The position numbers were made by a program, and so were the translations under genes. Source: Brachyhypopomus gauderio (lineage: Eukaryota; Chordata; Actinopteri; Gymnotiformes; Hypopomidae). Taken from it: DNA of 64,000 nucleotides. The stretch covers positions 26,155,032-26,219,031 of the forward strand of contig NC_135219.1 of the NCBI RefSeq assembly GCF_052324685.1, given 5' to 3'. Positions within the stretch are counted from its first letter, which is position 1. Each line of letters opens with the position of its first letter. Of the stretch, positions 63,134 to 64,000 are shown piece after piece. Below the pieces are notes generated by a model, which saw only the letters and a program-made list of their open reading frames with translations, was not told the origin of the DNA and did no database searches.

Positions 63134-64000
63134 CTATTGAAAGTTAAGGCAAAAACAAACAAAAATAAAAATAAATAAGTACTACATACATACAAAGAGT
63201 ACATTGTGTTCTTTACTCTGAATAATTAATTAATCAGTCCCACCAGGATTTCGCGGGCCTTTTTTGTGATTGTTGCGGGCTAAAATGTTTGATGTTGCGG
63301 GTGTTTTTCAAAAAAATTGCGATGGAAGTTGCGGTGTGTTTTTGCTTTTTTGTGAGTACATTACAATAGGGAGTAAATGTTGTATGGTTTCCTCTATTTA
63401 GTAGTCCATTTTAATTATCTATTTACCTATTTATTCAGGGTTGCCAACTTTTCAAGATCGCTTGAAGTGAGATTTGAACCTGGAGGGGGTGGCGAACGTT
63501 AATTGTTGACGGGGGGGCGGGGTTAGCGAACGTAAGTTGTTACCAGGTGGCCTGTAAAATGGACACAAATTAAGTATTATATCGAGATCGATCGCCAGTG
63601 GTTGGCGCCAGAGCGAACTAGTAACTCATAGATATGGATCAGAGATAAATAAACTTTATCTCAGTTTAAAGTTTAAACTTATAAACTTTATCTCAGACCC
63701 TCGCCACTTGCGTGCGCTGCAGTGACTTCGCGGGCTACCGTTGCATTGTGGTGAATGTAGTGTTTGTGCGTGCAAAACACCATCGGGCGGCTGTGGCCTG
63801 CGGGCCGGTTCTAATAGTAATTAAATATCATCCAGGGGGCCATAGATAATCAATTCGCGGGTCGGATCTGGACAGTTTATCTCCGCTTTCATGTAGTGTA
63901 CCGGGATACTGCTTTTCCCGTTCTTTTTGCCGTTATTTTCGTCGCTCATGCTGCTTTCAGTCTGCTCCTCTTGAACGTATATACGGAAGTAAGGCGGGAG
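63134..64000. other. snw1 intron with hAT-like repeats
   Basis: 63237-63360 ('gtcccaccaggatttcgcgggcc...gttgcgggc') is a typical hAT-style end. 63525-63655 is related to 54843-54955. 63785-63880 has 'gcctgcgggccggttctaat', also transposon-like. No exon was found. Confidence 0.5.

Overview
This is vertebrate, almost certainly teleost-fish, nuclear DNA. Three conserved vertebrate genes with short GT-AG exons sit in a sea of fish-type transposable elements (Tc1-like, hAT, PIF/Harbinger, L1, L2 and CR1/Rex1-like LINEs, a tRNA-derived SINE, a solo LTR) and long CA, TA and G tracts. There is no prokaryotic gene organisation. The tRNA-SINE and the Tc1 families suggest an ordinary ray-finned fish; a species call is not possible from sequence reading alone.

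Genes, all on the minus strand, listed left to right: (1) a complete 15-exon cytochrome P450 of the CYP46A family (cholesterol 24-hydroxylase type; 10966-15625, 509 aa); (2) a complete 12-exon serine palmitoyltransferase long-chain base subunit 2, sptlc2 (25223-43888, 558 aa), whose introns are swollen by transposons; (3) the 3' eight exons of snw1 (SKIP, spliceosome and transcription co-regulator; 60343-63133), with the 5' exons beyond the right edge. I joined the exons by hand; reading frame and splice phase stay consistent through all three models. SPTLC2 and SNW1 are also neighbours on human chromosome 14, so that link is ancestral, but the ALKBH1 and SLIRP genes that lie between them in human were not seen here; the 16 kb gap holds only repeats. 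Two of the three genes are lipid enzymes of the endoplasmic reticulum (oxysterol formation and sphingolipid synthesis); nothing in the sequence shows that they are co-regulated.

Layout: 1-10.7 kb, LINE and DNA-transposon relics (L1 tail, hAT, L2, several hAT MITEs with target duplications, a decayed Tc1). 10.8-15.6 kb, cyp46a. 15.8-22.5 kb, a TA tract, a CR1/Rex1-like LINE, a Tc1 relic, CA-rich DNA and an intron-containing IS630/Tc1-superfamily transposase pseudogene. 25.2-43.9 kb, sptlc2 with an L2, a Tc1, a Harbinger, hAT MITEs and a 2.6 kb long-TIR element in its introns. 44.1-48 kb, a decayed Harbinger enclosed by hAT-like ends and itself interrupted by a nearly perfect long palindrome. 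48-51.8 kb, minisatellites, a solo LTR and a G34 run. 51.8-59.4 kb, a Tc1 element with an uninterrupted 324-aa transposase, split by a 6.1 kb hAT-type insertion that is itself full of further insertions. 60.3-63.1 kb, snw1.

I found no operon, CRISPR array, phage or obviously new gene system. The most unusual items are structural: a 99-bp tandem duplication of the exon 4 donor region of cyp46a, a duplicated donor-like site among CA tracts at sptlc2 exon 1, the nested-transposon stacks with intact target duplications, and the long palindromes.
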